A stretch of 64,000 bases of DNA from Imbricaverruca yamaguchii (Eukaryota; Arthropoda; Thecostraca; Neoverrucidae). The notes beneath the pieces are model-generated. The model was given only the letters and a program-made list of their open reading frames with translations. It had not been told where the DNA came from and made no database searches. Shown one piece after another: positions 22,776-33,344 of this stretch (positions are counted from its first letter, which is position 1; every line of letters begins with the position of its first letter). The stretch lies in the NCBI GenBank assembly GCA_034440575.1, contig JAOTOL010001245.1:186001-250000 (forward strand). The letters are read 5' to 3'. The translations under genes and the position numbers were made by a program.

Positions 22776-23300
22776 CGAATGAGATGACGCCCGTTCGGCA
22801 CCGCCGCGTCGTACGACAGCCAAACACGTGTCGGCGCACCCAGCCGAGAACACCCGGCGGCGAGCGTGGCGCGTCAGGTGCGCAGAGGACAGCCGTGTGA
22901 TGTGACCGTGACGCTCGCTACGGCCGGCCGCGTCTCGCGCAGGCCAGGGCGGGCGGGCTGAACGGCGGCGGCGGCAGCGGCGGCGGCGACCTAATATCAC
23001 AGCGGAGAGCCGTCCCGTCGGTCGGCGCCGCAGTCTGCAGCCTGGTCCGTGTGTGCGTTTAAACCGGCGCGAGTCGCGCCGCGGGGACGGCCGCGGTCAG
23101 GTGGCCGTGCTACGGCACGAAGCTGCCGGCGCCCCACGCTCGCCGCGTCACCGGACGCAACTCGCAGTGCCGGCGACTGAGCCTAGATGGCACCACCGTT
23201 GGCGGCGGTGGTCCCGAACTGCGCCGCGCTTCAGGCGCGTTGGGGCCTGCCGGGATGGAGGACCAGAACACGTTAGTGGGAGGACAAACTGCGCGGCTGA
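22745..23300. promoter_or_regulatory. CpG-rich patch, possible promoter/5' exon
   Basis: Dense CpG with GGC trinucleotide runs at 22965-22990 and no repeat structure beyond that. It could be a first exon or promoter, for example of the cyclase on minus, or of a short plus-strand frame beginning ATGGAGGACCAGAACAC at 23254. No direct evidence. Confidence 0.2.
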
Positions 23301-24107
23301 GAACGCATCACAAACCCGCTTCCCTCAACACCTGCATGTCGTAATACCTGGTTTCCGTGGTACAATTTACACAGATGAATCTGGTTATGGTGGAGTTCCG
23401 TGTTATATCCGTGTCCGTGATGGAGTGCCGTGTACACAAGGCTCGATTCCCCTCTGCCAAATTATTTCACTTTTGTGTTATGATTCCTGTGAGGGTACGT
23501 GAAATAAAACACAGATCAACGTCATTGAGGGGGGGGGGGTCACATCGACTGCAAAAATCATGCAGCCGCCACTGGGACACTTAATAATTTCGCTAAGTTC
23601 CACCCCTGTACCTGATTGCATGATACGGACATAGCCGGGTTTGTTCAGCTCATCCGTCTCCGATACACAGCAGAACAGTAAAGGAATGGTAAATGTAGAA
23701 AATGTTGAATCTGCTATGCAAAGGCCGAACAGTTGGAAATGGGGAGAACTTGTATGTCTTAGGAACGCTCATGGGCGTGATATTGCGTACTACGGAAGAA
23801 TTGTATGCGAAATGTATCCAATCCCCTGTAGGGAAGACTGTGCACCTAAGCCTCCATGAAGCAACCGTTTTCTTCAATTTAACGCCTACAGCTGCCTGTC
23901 ATCTTGCCTGTCACAAGTCCACAACCACACCAAGTCTTGCCCCATCCCCGGCGCTGACCAGTCTCTCCCTTGGAACAAAACCTAGCTGCGCCCCTGCTAC
24001 TCGGAGTACTCTACACCTGGACCACAGCACAACTGACGGGGAAGAATGTCCAGACGGGGAGAGAAGAAGAGGATCCTACCGGCACATAACGTAGCGGACA
24101 GCATGCA
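23301..24107. other. Unique sequence, no feature
   Basis: G-run at 23530-23540 and short frames only. Nothing recognised. Confidence 0.4.
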
Positions 24108-24340
24108 ATAGTGTCACAGTTATGCGGCGGTACACTTATCAGTTATGCGGCGGTACACTTGTCACAGTTATGCGGCGGTACACTTGCCACAGTTATGCGG
24201 CGGTACACTTGTCACAGTTATGCGGCGGTACACTTGCCACAGTCATGCGGCGGTACACTTGCCACAGTTATGCGGCGGTACACTTGTCACAGTTATGCGG
24301 CGGTACACTTGCCACAGTTATGCGACGGTACACTTCACAG
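24108..24340. repeat. 25-bp repeat, 9 copies
   Basis: Unit GTCACAGTTATGCGGCGGTA then CACTT; copies nearly identical. Confidence 0.95.
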
Positions 24341-24604
24341 CAACAGCGATCTAACAGGTCAGATTAAAGCTAGGACCATGCAGACAGGTGACATTAGGTA
24401 TTTCAGCGGGCAGCAGTGTCGGCACCATCAGCAGTAGCACCCTCAGCATCAGCGGTAGCACCCTCAGCATCAGCGTCAGCACTCGGCCGGAGTCGCATCT
24501 CCAGCTGAGCTCGAGTGGAGTGGAGTTTGCTGAACCCGAGGCAAGTGACGGCAATCTCCAGGCCTGCTCTCTGCTCTCGTGCAATATGCGTACCTATGCG
24601 AAAT

Positions 24605-24750
24605 AGGTGCGTGTGCGTGCGTGCGTGCGTGCGTGCGTGTGTGTGTGTATGTGTATGTGTATGTGCGCGTGTATGTGCGTGTATGTGTGTGTGTGTATAT
24701 GTGTGTATATGTGTGTGTATGTGTGTGTATGTGTATGTGTATGTGCTGCC
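24605..24750. repeat. GTGC / GTGTAT dinucleotide-type tract
   Basis: Alternating purine-pyrimidine GT-rich run of about 145 bp, capable of Z-form DNA. Low-complexity frames here are not genes. Confidence 0.9.
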
Positions 24751-25014
24751 AAAACGTACTCCACTACTGCCAAAACGTGCTCCACTACTGCCAAAATCAG
24801 GCTCTTATGCAGATCATGGTGCACGCATGTAAAATGGAATGGCCCTTTGCTGAACCTCCGAAATTGGTTCCACTTCCTGCTGAAATGTTAGCATTCGACA
24901 AAAATTCGACGCAAAAGTGGTGCGTGCTCGTGATGGCGATGTGTGGAGAAGGTGGAGAACATGCGGCCAGAATACATTCCCTCCAACAACGGCGCGATGC
25001 CCGATGCTGTGGCC

Positions 25015-25275
25015 CAGGGGCGTGCACCTCACCCTCGCCCCTGCTGACCCTACACCACCAATGTCATCTTATACAGGCTCAGGGGCGTGTACCTCACCCT
25101 CCCCCTGCTGACCCTACACCACCAATGTCATCTTATGCAGGCCCAGGGGCGTGCACCTCACCCTCGCCCCTGCTGACCCTACACCACCAATGTCATCTTA
25201 TACAGGCTCAGGGGCGTGTACCTCACCCTCCCCCTGCTGACCCTACACCACCAATGTCATCTTATACAGGCTCAG
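25015..25275. repeat. 64-65-bp repeat, 4 copies
   Basis: Units begin CAGGGGCGTGCACCTCACCC and end ATCTTATACAGG; the fifth start runs into GGGGCGGATCCAGG. Four near-identical copies. Confidence 0.9.
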
Positions 25276-25799
25276 GGGCGGATCCAGGTATCTTCATGGC
25301 GGCATTCGCCACTTCCTCGAGCGCCTTCGGCGGTAATTCTGGCGTCTGCTTATGGCTGAAAATCCCTTTGAGCGGGATGGAAGACTGGGAGAGAGGTGTA
25401 CTCGTGTCTTTCTGTAGGCCATTTCCCGATCAGTGAAGCGTCATTTCCAGTGGGAGGCACGTGCCCTCAGTGCCCTCCTATATTCGTGCATTTACGGGCT
25501 TGGTTTGGTTATGGGTTCACTAACTCTGGAGATGGCAATGCATTCGCGGGTGCACACATAAAACCACTGGGGCTACCGTTGAAAACCACGTGATTCGGTT
25601 ATTGACAACGATAATAACGCGCGCACGCACACACACATACAGCGGCCAGCACAGTTCGAGATTATCACCGCTCCAGAGTTGGCCACACCAGGCTACCACC
25701 AAACGTAGATGGCATGGATGGTTATAGACTACTGTTAGTCAGGGGTCTGTCGGCAGGGCACAACACACAGCAGCATGTCCTGCAGCCCCTGCAGCCGCT

Positions 25800-26465
25800 G
25801 CAGCACGGCTCGCCGTCGGTACATGCTCCGACAGCGGCGGCCAGTACACACTCGGACACACGCTCGCCGTCGGTACATGCTCCGACAGCGGCGGCCAGTA
25901 CACACTCGGACACACGCTCGCCGTCGGTACATGCTCCGACAGCGACGGTCAGTACACACTCGGACACACGCTCACAGTCGGTACATGCTCCGACAGCGGC
26001 GGTCAGTACACACTCGGACACACGCCCGCCGTCAGTACATGCTCCGACAGCGGCGGCCAGTACACACTCGGACACACGCTCGCCGTCGGTACATGCTCCG
26101 ACAGCGGCGGTCAGTACACACTCGGACACACGCTCACAGTCGGTACATGCTCCGACAGCGGCGGCCAGTACACACTCGGACACACGCTCACAGTCGGTAC
26201 ATGCTCCGATAGCGGCGGTCAGTACACACTCGGACACACGCTCACAGTCGGTACATGCTCCGACAGCGGCGGCCAGTACACACTCGGACACACGCTCACA
26301 GTCGGTACATGCTCCGACAGCGGCGGTCAGTACACACTCGGACACACGCTCACAGTCGGTACATGCTCCGACAGCGGCGGCCAGTACACACTCGGACACA
26401 CGCTCACAGTCGGTACATGCTCCGACAGCGGCGGTCAGTACACACTCGGACACACGCTCGCCGTC
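25800..26465. repeat. 51-bp minisatellite, 13 copies
   Basis: Units contain CGGTACATGCTCCGACAGCG and CAGTACACACTCGGACACAC. Period 51 keeps frames open on both strands (17-residue repeat). No promoter or splice context supports translation. Confidence 0.95.
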
Positions 26466-27747
26466 GGCCGACGCTGCCACAAGATCCTCGTCGGAGCGGC
26501 GGACGGCAGACAGCGCCCGTGCCAGCAGCGGGTGAGAGTCGTACGAGCGAAGCGACACTCCGTCACTATGGCAACCGGCCGGAAAGCGAGCGTCACCAGC
26601 GAGCGCCGCTGGCAGACGAGACGGCGAAGCGGCGATAAGAACGCCAACAGCTTGGGGACGGAAGATAATCGGCGGATCGGGGGCGGCTACTGTAGAAAAG
26701 CTTCCTGTGGGGGATACTCGGAACACATAAATCCCCCCCGTTCATGTAATACGGCAGGTACCGCGACAGAAATAATCGATCCCAGTGCCGGCGAACTGTT
26801 GCTGCTTACTCGGCAGTCGCCGCCAGCCGGGCCGTCGAGGCCAGTGTCTATTGTGACCCCTCCCCTCCGGTCAAGTTGCAACTGCAACACCGGCACCGGC
26901 GTCCGCCGGCGTCCGCCGGTGCCGGATGTTGACATGTCAGTGTCTGACGGTTGGATGTGACCGTCATGGGTGTATGGTGATGTGACAGCTTATTCCGGGA
27001 ACCCTCTGGGAAAATGTGTTTGTGTGTTCGTGTACATGACAGTATCTGACAGGATTCTAAGTATATCAGTAGTATGACAGTTGTCTAGTGGAGCACGTGC
27101 GTGGGTGTGATTGAGTGTAATGACAGTGAGATCACGGTGGTGTGATTGTGATGTGATGTCTCGAGTGCAGGTGTCTGTGTAATGTCGGAGGTGAATGCTA
27201 GGTGTACGTGAGGTGAAGTGTGAATATGTAATGTCTGGTGTGTCCCGAGTGCAGTATAAGTGTAGGTGGAATGGCATAGGTATGACAGACGTCATACCTA
27301 TGTCATACAGACATGTGGCCAATGTCTGAGTTATCAGGTGTTACCGGATGTAGTACAGGAATGGATGATGTTACGTGTGTATAAGCTATGTATGTATGTA
27401 TGTGATTTATGAATGGAATTCTAACGTGGAATATTGAATGACTGCTGAGTGAATGTTCATATCTCTGTCATGTCTCTGTCAGGTGGGCCTGTAGCGCCAC
27501 GCACTACTGGCTGCCTCTGTGCAGCGCGGTTCAGCTGATGTAGGCATATCATGGGATACTGTGTCTGTCTCCAACAGTAGAGTCGGCCGACCGGGGCCGA
27601 GGCTCAGAGGTGTCTGAGCTGGCGGAATGTCTTAGACAGACAGTGTGACCCGCTGGTGTAGTGCATCGAGTCCGGGCATCGCTCTTGATAGTTAGAGCCG
27701 CGTGACGATGACGGTGTCTCTGGCGTGTGGCCAAGGGAGGTTGCCTG
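26466..27747. other. Unique GC-rich then neutral sequence
   Basis: CpG-rich to about 26950, then AT-neutral with many TGTGA/GTGA words. No exon recognised. Confidence 0.4.
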
Positions 27748-27776
27748 AGGCTATATAGCCGCCGAGCGAGGTGGAA

Positions 27777-27812
<36 letters not shown>
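27748..27812 (-). promoter_or_regulatory. Possible TATA/GAGA promoter
   Basis: On minus, an uninterrupted GA run (27779-27812, GAGA-type) is followed about 20 bp later by the palindromic GGCTATATAGCC (27749-27760). GAGA repeats upstream of a TATA box are a known arthropod promoter layout. It would fire leftward, toward the cyclase, but is 17 kb away. The TATA is palindromic, so direction is uncertain. Confidence 0.2.
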
Positions 27813-27819
<7 letters not shown>

Positions 27820-28975
27820 ACTCTGTTAGTGAGTGGACGCTGCAGGGCGGCTGGCTGGTGGCTAGCCACCCGGGCTAACTACTGAAGGTATGTCTGCGAC
27901 TGTCTGAAACCGCTGTATAACTGTTGAGATGTAATCTTTTGAGATGGGAGTAGTATGCTTGAAGATCGATCTGTGTGCAGGTTGGAGATTGTGTGTGAAT
28001 GTTCTTAACAAGAGATTGAGCTGGTGTCAGGCTGAGTTTGTATGAAGACTTGGATGCATATATGTGTGAGATGGCACAGAGCCTTTGAAATCATAACCGG
28101 ATTCACAAAATCGCAAACGCCGAGGTCCTGTAGACTATTCACGTGCCTAATGGAAGTTTACCTCGGACAAAGTGTGAAATGTCTGAAAAAGCTCTAGGGA
28201 GCAAAACGTCGCTACAGTACTAACGCCAGACCAACTATCCAAGCTGGACTAGGCATGTCCAGAATTGCGTCCGGCGTCGGGGGCATGGCCGTTTAAAGTC
28301 CCTGTCATTACATCTCACCCGGTCAAAATTAACAGAGGAACCAACTTGCTTTGCGGGAATCGTATTTAACATAATATGCAACAAAAACAAAAAAATATTG
28401 TGGAGGGATCCACGCTAGCATTGACAGGTCATCAAAATTATACCAGACTCCACCCCTGCTCTGTAATCAGATGGAGGGTTGTCAGACTACCCATAACTGA
28501 CAGCAGGGGTGCTGTAGTGAAAAAAGGCTATGTAACGTGACTTCAACGCTGGGCATCTTGTTCGCCACGCTACAAAATAAACAAAGCGGCCTCCTTCCCT
28601 CCCCTTCTGCTTCGCCGGATATACTGCTACTCTGCGGCTACACTAACCTTCTGTCGTCAAGACCCTGCCCTTCCCCAACTACGCGCGACAGTAGCCATCA
28701 CTCTCATAGTACCAACATGAGGTCGCCAAAGCTCACCAACAGGCATCACCCCCCCCCCCCGCGAATTCAAGGAAAGTAACGCACCGCAGCGGCCAGGCTT
28801 ACGGCCCATCGATGTCTTACGGCTTATGTCGTAAGACATCGACTTATACCAGGCTTACGGCTTATGTCGAAATCGACAGTCGTGGCGCTGGTACACGTGC
28901 CACCATCACGTTTGCAACGTGACACATGCGCATGCGCAAACAGCTAGACACGCGCATGCTGTACAGGAGCAGCGG
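27813..28975. other. Unique sequence, no feature
   Basis: No recognised gene. Contains a short tandem duplication of CAGGCTTACGG / CTTATGTCG words at 28795-28870. Confidence 0.4.
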
Positions 28976-28979
28976 GGAT

Positions 28980-29125
28980 GGAGCGGTGGACGGTGGACGG
29001 TGGACGGTAGACTGTGGACTGTGGACTGTGGACGGTGGACGGTGGACGGTGGACGGTGGACGGTGGACGGTGGACGGTGGACGGTGGACGGTGGACGGTG
29101 GACGGTGGACGGCGGACGGTGGACA
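28980..29125. repeat. 7-bp GGTGGAC array
   Basis: About 20 copies of (GGTGGAC). Confidence 0.95.
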
Positions 29126-29608
29126 GTACTGTGGACGACTACGGCACCGCGGGCAGTACCACCGACGGACAAGGACAGAAACGATCACGTGGCAGCTTGA
29201 GGGGTGCCACGGCCCGAGGGAACAGGGCTGGTCGCTTCAGCATAATGATATTTGCCATAGTCCTCAAGCAAACCTATGTCCATCGCAATGTTAATCCAGT
29301 GTTGATCAGACCCTCTTGCCATGGGTGTAGGAGCCAGGAGTGGGGACAGAATCCCCACAACCGATTTTGGACAAGCTTTACATTGACTTCGTGGGCGATG
29401 TACGGAAATAATCTACTTTAAGACGGTTGTCGTGCCCTTCATAACTTTCGGGAAGTTCCTATGCCTCTGCCCCTTGTCCGCTGAAGGTCTGCCAGAGAGC
29501 GATGACATGTGACGAGAGGTACGTATGTCTAATAGAAGCTCCAATGTACAACACAGCTAAACCGTAGTCGCCTTTATCTCCACTGGGCCGATCCAAACGT
29601 TCATAAGC

Positions 29609-29680
29609 GGTTGATTGATTATTTGGGCTTAAGGGCGCGCCGACTACAAGGTCATTTAGCGCCCATAACAGTGTTCATAA
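29609..29680. mobile_element. Dispersed GGGCGC...GCGCCC element, copy 1
   Basis: TTAAGGGCGCGCCGACTACA then AGGTCATTTAGCGCCCAT. Related copies lie at about 40110-40175, 55910-55965 and 60717-60775. The ends GGGCGC and GCGCCC are inverted. The surrounding 29126-29984 stretch has nothing else recognised. Confidence 0.55.
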
Positions 29681-29984
29681 GTGGCGCAAACCGAAACAGC
29701 TATAACCCTACGTCCCCCGTGAACACGTGTCTGTACCTGAAGCTGGACCGGATTGAGGGAATCCGCTTCGCAGCGACCCCAAAGTAACTTCCCACAAGAG
29801 GTCCTGGCTGAGCCACGCTTCAAGCTCCGAACATTGACCAGTGATCAGGCCCAGGGTGAGAGTGGGGTGGGAGGGGACCGGGCAGAACATTTGCGGCCTC
29901 ACGCCAAGTTCCGACGCGATATCTCCGTCCATCTCCTGACATTCACCAGTGATCCTGTGACTCAGCTCAAGCCACCGTGCGCAG

Positions 29985-31812
29985 TGAAAGGCGGTGGGGA
30001 CGAGCAGGTCACGGTGGAAGGCGGTAGGGACGGGCAGGTCACGGTGGGAGGTGGTAGGGACAAGCAGTTCACGGTGGAAGGCGATAGGGACGGAACGGCT
30101 ACGGTGGAAGGCGATAGGGACGGGCAGGCTACGGTGGAAGGCGGTAGAAACGAGCAGTTCACGGTGGAAGGCGATAGGGACGGGACGGCCAAGTTGGAAG
30201 GTGATAGGGACAGGCAGGCCACGGTGTAAGGCGATAGGGATGGGCAGGCCACGGTGGGAGGCGGTAGAGACAAGCAGTTCACGATGGAAGGCGATAGGGA
30301 CGGGACGGCCACGGTGGAAAGCGATAGGGACGGGCAGTTCACGATGGAAGGCGATAGGGACGGGACGGCCACGGTGGAAGGCGATAGGGACGGGCAGGCC
30401 ACGGTGGAAGGCGATAGGGACGGGCAGGCCACGGTGGAAGGCGGTAGGGACGGGTAGGTCACGGTGGAAGGCGATAGGGACGGGCAGGTCACGGTGGAAG
30501 GCGATAGGGACGGGCAGGTCACGGTGGAAGGCGATAGGGACGGGCAGGCCACGGTGGAAGGCGATAGGGACGGGCAGTTCACGGTGGAAGGCGATAGGGA
30601 CGGACGGCCACGGTGGAAGGCGATAGGGACGGGCAGGCCACGGTGGAAGGCGATAGGACGGACGGCCACGGTGGAAGGCGATAGGGACGGGCAGGTCACG
30701 GTGGAAGGCGATAGGGACGGGCAGGTCACGGTGGAAGGCGATAGGGACGGGCAGGTCACGGTGGAAGGCGATAGGGACGGGCAGGTCACGTGGAAGGCGA
30801 TAGGACGGGCAGGCACTAGCAACCAGGGGGAGGGGCACGAGGATAGGGACGGCAGGCCACGGTGGAAGGCGATAGGGACGGGCAGGCCACGGTGGAAGGC
30901 GGTAGGGACGGGTAGGTCACGGTGGAAGGCGATAGGACGGGCAGGTCACGGTGGAAGGCGATAGGGACGGGCAGGCCACGGTGGAAGGCGATAGGGACGG
31001 GCAGGCCACGGTGGAAGGCGATAGGGACGGGACGGCCACGGTGGAAGGCGATAGGGACGGGCAGGCCACGGTGGAAGGCGATAGGGACGGGCAGGTCACG
31101 GTGGAAGGCGATAGGGACGGGCAGGCCACGGTGGGAGGCGGTAGGGACGGGCAGTTCACGGTGGAAGGCGATAGGGACGGGAACGGCTACGGTGGAAGGC
31201 GATAGGGACGGGCAGGCCACGGTGGAAGGCGGTAGAAACGAGCAGTTCACGGTGGAAGGCGATAGGGACGGGACGGCCAAGTTGGAAGGTGATAGGGACA
31301 GGCAGGCCACGGTGGTAAGGCGATAGGGATGGGCAGGCCACGGTGGGAGGCGGTAGAGACAAGCAGTTCACGATGGAAGGCGATAGGGACGGGACGGCCA
31401 CGGTGGAAAGCGATAGGGACGGGCAGTTCACGGTGGAAGGCGATAGGGACGGGACGGCCACGGTGGAAGGCGATAGGGACGGGCAGGCCACGGTGGAAGG
31501 CGATAGGGACGGGCAGGCCACGGTGGAAGGCGATAGGGACGGGCAGGCCACGGTGGAAGGCGATAGGGACGGGCAGGCCACGGTGGAAGGCGATAGGGAC
31601 GGGCAGGCCACGGTGGAAGGCGATAGGGACGGGTAGGTCACGGTGGAAGGCGATAGGGACGGGCAGGTCACGGTGGAAGGCGATAGGGACGGGCAGGCCA
31701 CGGTGGAAGGCGATAGGGACGGGCAGGTCACGGTGGAAGGCGATAGGGACGGGCAGGTCACGGTGGAAGGCGATAGGGACGGGCAGGCCACGGTGGAAGG
31801 CGGCAGAGACGA
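29985..31812. repeat. 30-bp minisatellite, ~60 copies, with a higher-order duplication
   Basis: Unit GGTGGAAGGCGATAGGGACG then GGCAGGCCAC. A block of about 350 bp at 30050-30420 recurs with the same unit variants (e.g. GGCCAAGTTGGAAGGTGATA) at 31141-31500. Open frames in several frames are a result of the 30-bp period. Confidence 0.95.
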
Positions 31813-32398
31813 ACAGGCACGCAGAGCACACGGTACAGCAGGCACCGGCCGACCATGGAGCACGCGACAGCAGAAAGCAGTCGAGGACAGCCTCAATGGC
31901 GCGCGCACCTGATCAGCGCCTCACAAGTGAGCGGCGCTGACGGAACGTGAGCTTTGTTGTGTCGACAACAGATGGAGCCGGTCGCTACTGGCAGTCAGCT
32001 GGCGCGGGGTGGCGCCACTGTCAGCGCTGGTGCCGCCGCCGCTCCCGCTGGGGCACGGTGCACTCCGCTACACACACGCACATACATACACACGAGCACA
32101 CAAACTAGAGGTGCAAATTATGCACAGCTTTGGCGACAAGTGGTGGAAACTTGCGCAGTTGCAGAGACGGCATTCCGCCGCACATTGAAACATGGTGACA
32201 ACGTCACTCAAGACATCAAGACAACGACATCAAGACAACAGCACCGATATGGACGGTGACGGAGTGGAAATGTTCGACATCCTGCTACATTCAACTCCGT
32301 GCTTCAGCTAAGATATATTCATTGATTCATTTATGTATGCATTCAATTATTATTGATTTCTTTGTGTCTGCTCAATTATTTGTGTATATATTTCCCGG

Positions 32399-32404
32399 TT
32401 TATT
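32399..32404 (-). terminator. Possible polyadenylation signal (AATAAA) for prominin
   Basis: AATAAA on minus about 0.85 kb downstream of the predicted prominin stop. The 31813-33247 stretch otherwise has no recognised gene and could be 3' UTR plus intergenic DNA. Confidence 0.2.
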
Positions 32405-33247
32405 TATGCCAATCACGTCTTGCCACATGGAAGCTGCTTTGCCCGAAGCTCAACGCAACGCCAACGAAGTGATGTACGATTGACTAACAATAGGTGACGG
32501 ATGAGTGGTCAACCTTATGGAAATTGTGAATGGAAAAGAGAGACTTTGAAATGCGACCCCTTCCCAAACTTCGATAATTCTGCACTCTCGATGATCTGTT
32601 GGCAATGACTGTCCTGAGACCCATTCCAAGTGATGAAGCAGAACGTCACTGACATCCAGACTCCGGCTCCGGTTCTTGAATGCTATATAAGTTGTGTACT
32701 GTAGTATTATGTAATATACATGGTGTACCAGTGTCCAGTGTGCCCGTACAGTCCACCTGCACCGGCCACAACACAGGCCACCCCTCATACAGTCACCCTG
32801 GCGCAATATCAACACATGGTGTACCAGGCTGTGTCAAAAGAAGGGCGCCACCACATTGCCAGCAGCACGGGTGAAAGGTCTCTGAAAATAATTGGGAGGG
32901 CACGGTATGTGAAGGCAATGGACGGGCTCAAATGGATTGGGCAGCATACCGCACAGGGTTTCCAGGTTAAAAGTTTGAAGTATTGGAAGGGCACAACCAA
33001 CATTGTGGGCGAGCGTCCTCTCCAAAGCGTACACAGCTACGCCGCTTGCCAGCAGTACGGAAGCTGCGTCTATTCGCACAGTACAGCAGTGCTAGCTGAA
33101 GAACGACTACTACGAGATAACAGAGAACTACAGAAGAGAGCGTACCGACTACAGGGGTACGCTGTAGTCTCCACAGCGACCACAGGGGTACGCTGCAGAG
33201 GGCGTGCAGACGTCGACAGAGCATCACAGCACTGGACCGGGGTGTAC

Positions 33248-33344
33248 CTACCCGGGGCCGGGGTAGAAGTAGGGCGGCGGGCGGTCGTACCCGGTGGAGT
33301 TGGTGCTGTCTGTGTAGCCGGGAGGACCTCCGTTCAGATCCCAC
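33248..33344 (-). CDS. prom: Prominin exon 17 (terminal), PPPY tail
   Basis: Acceptor gacctctgcag|G, phase 2 in. Encodes [15 protein letters not shown], then [16 protein letters not shown] and TAG. PPPY is a WW-domain ligand motif. CCCGG|gtaggt overlaps the stop, so further splicing cannot be excluded. Confidence 0.75.

Noticed and set aside
24108..24340. CRISPR array
   Set aside because: Copies are head to tail without spacers and the DNA is animal; it is a plain minisatellite. The same holds for the other arrays.
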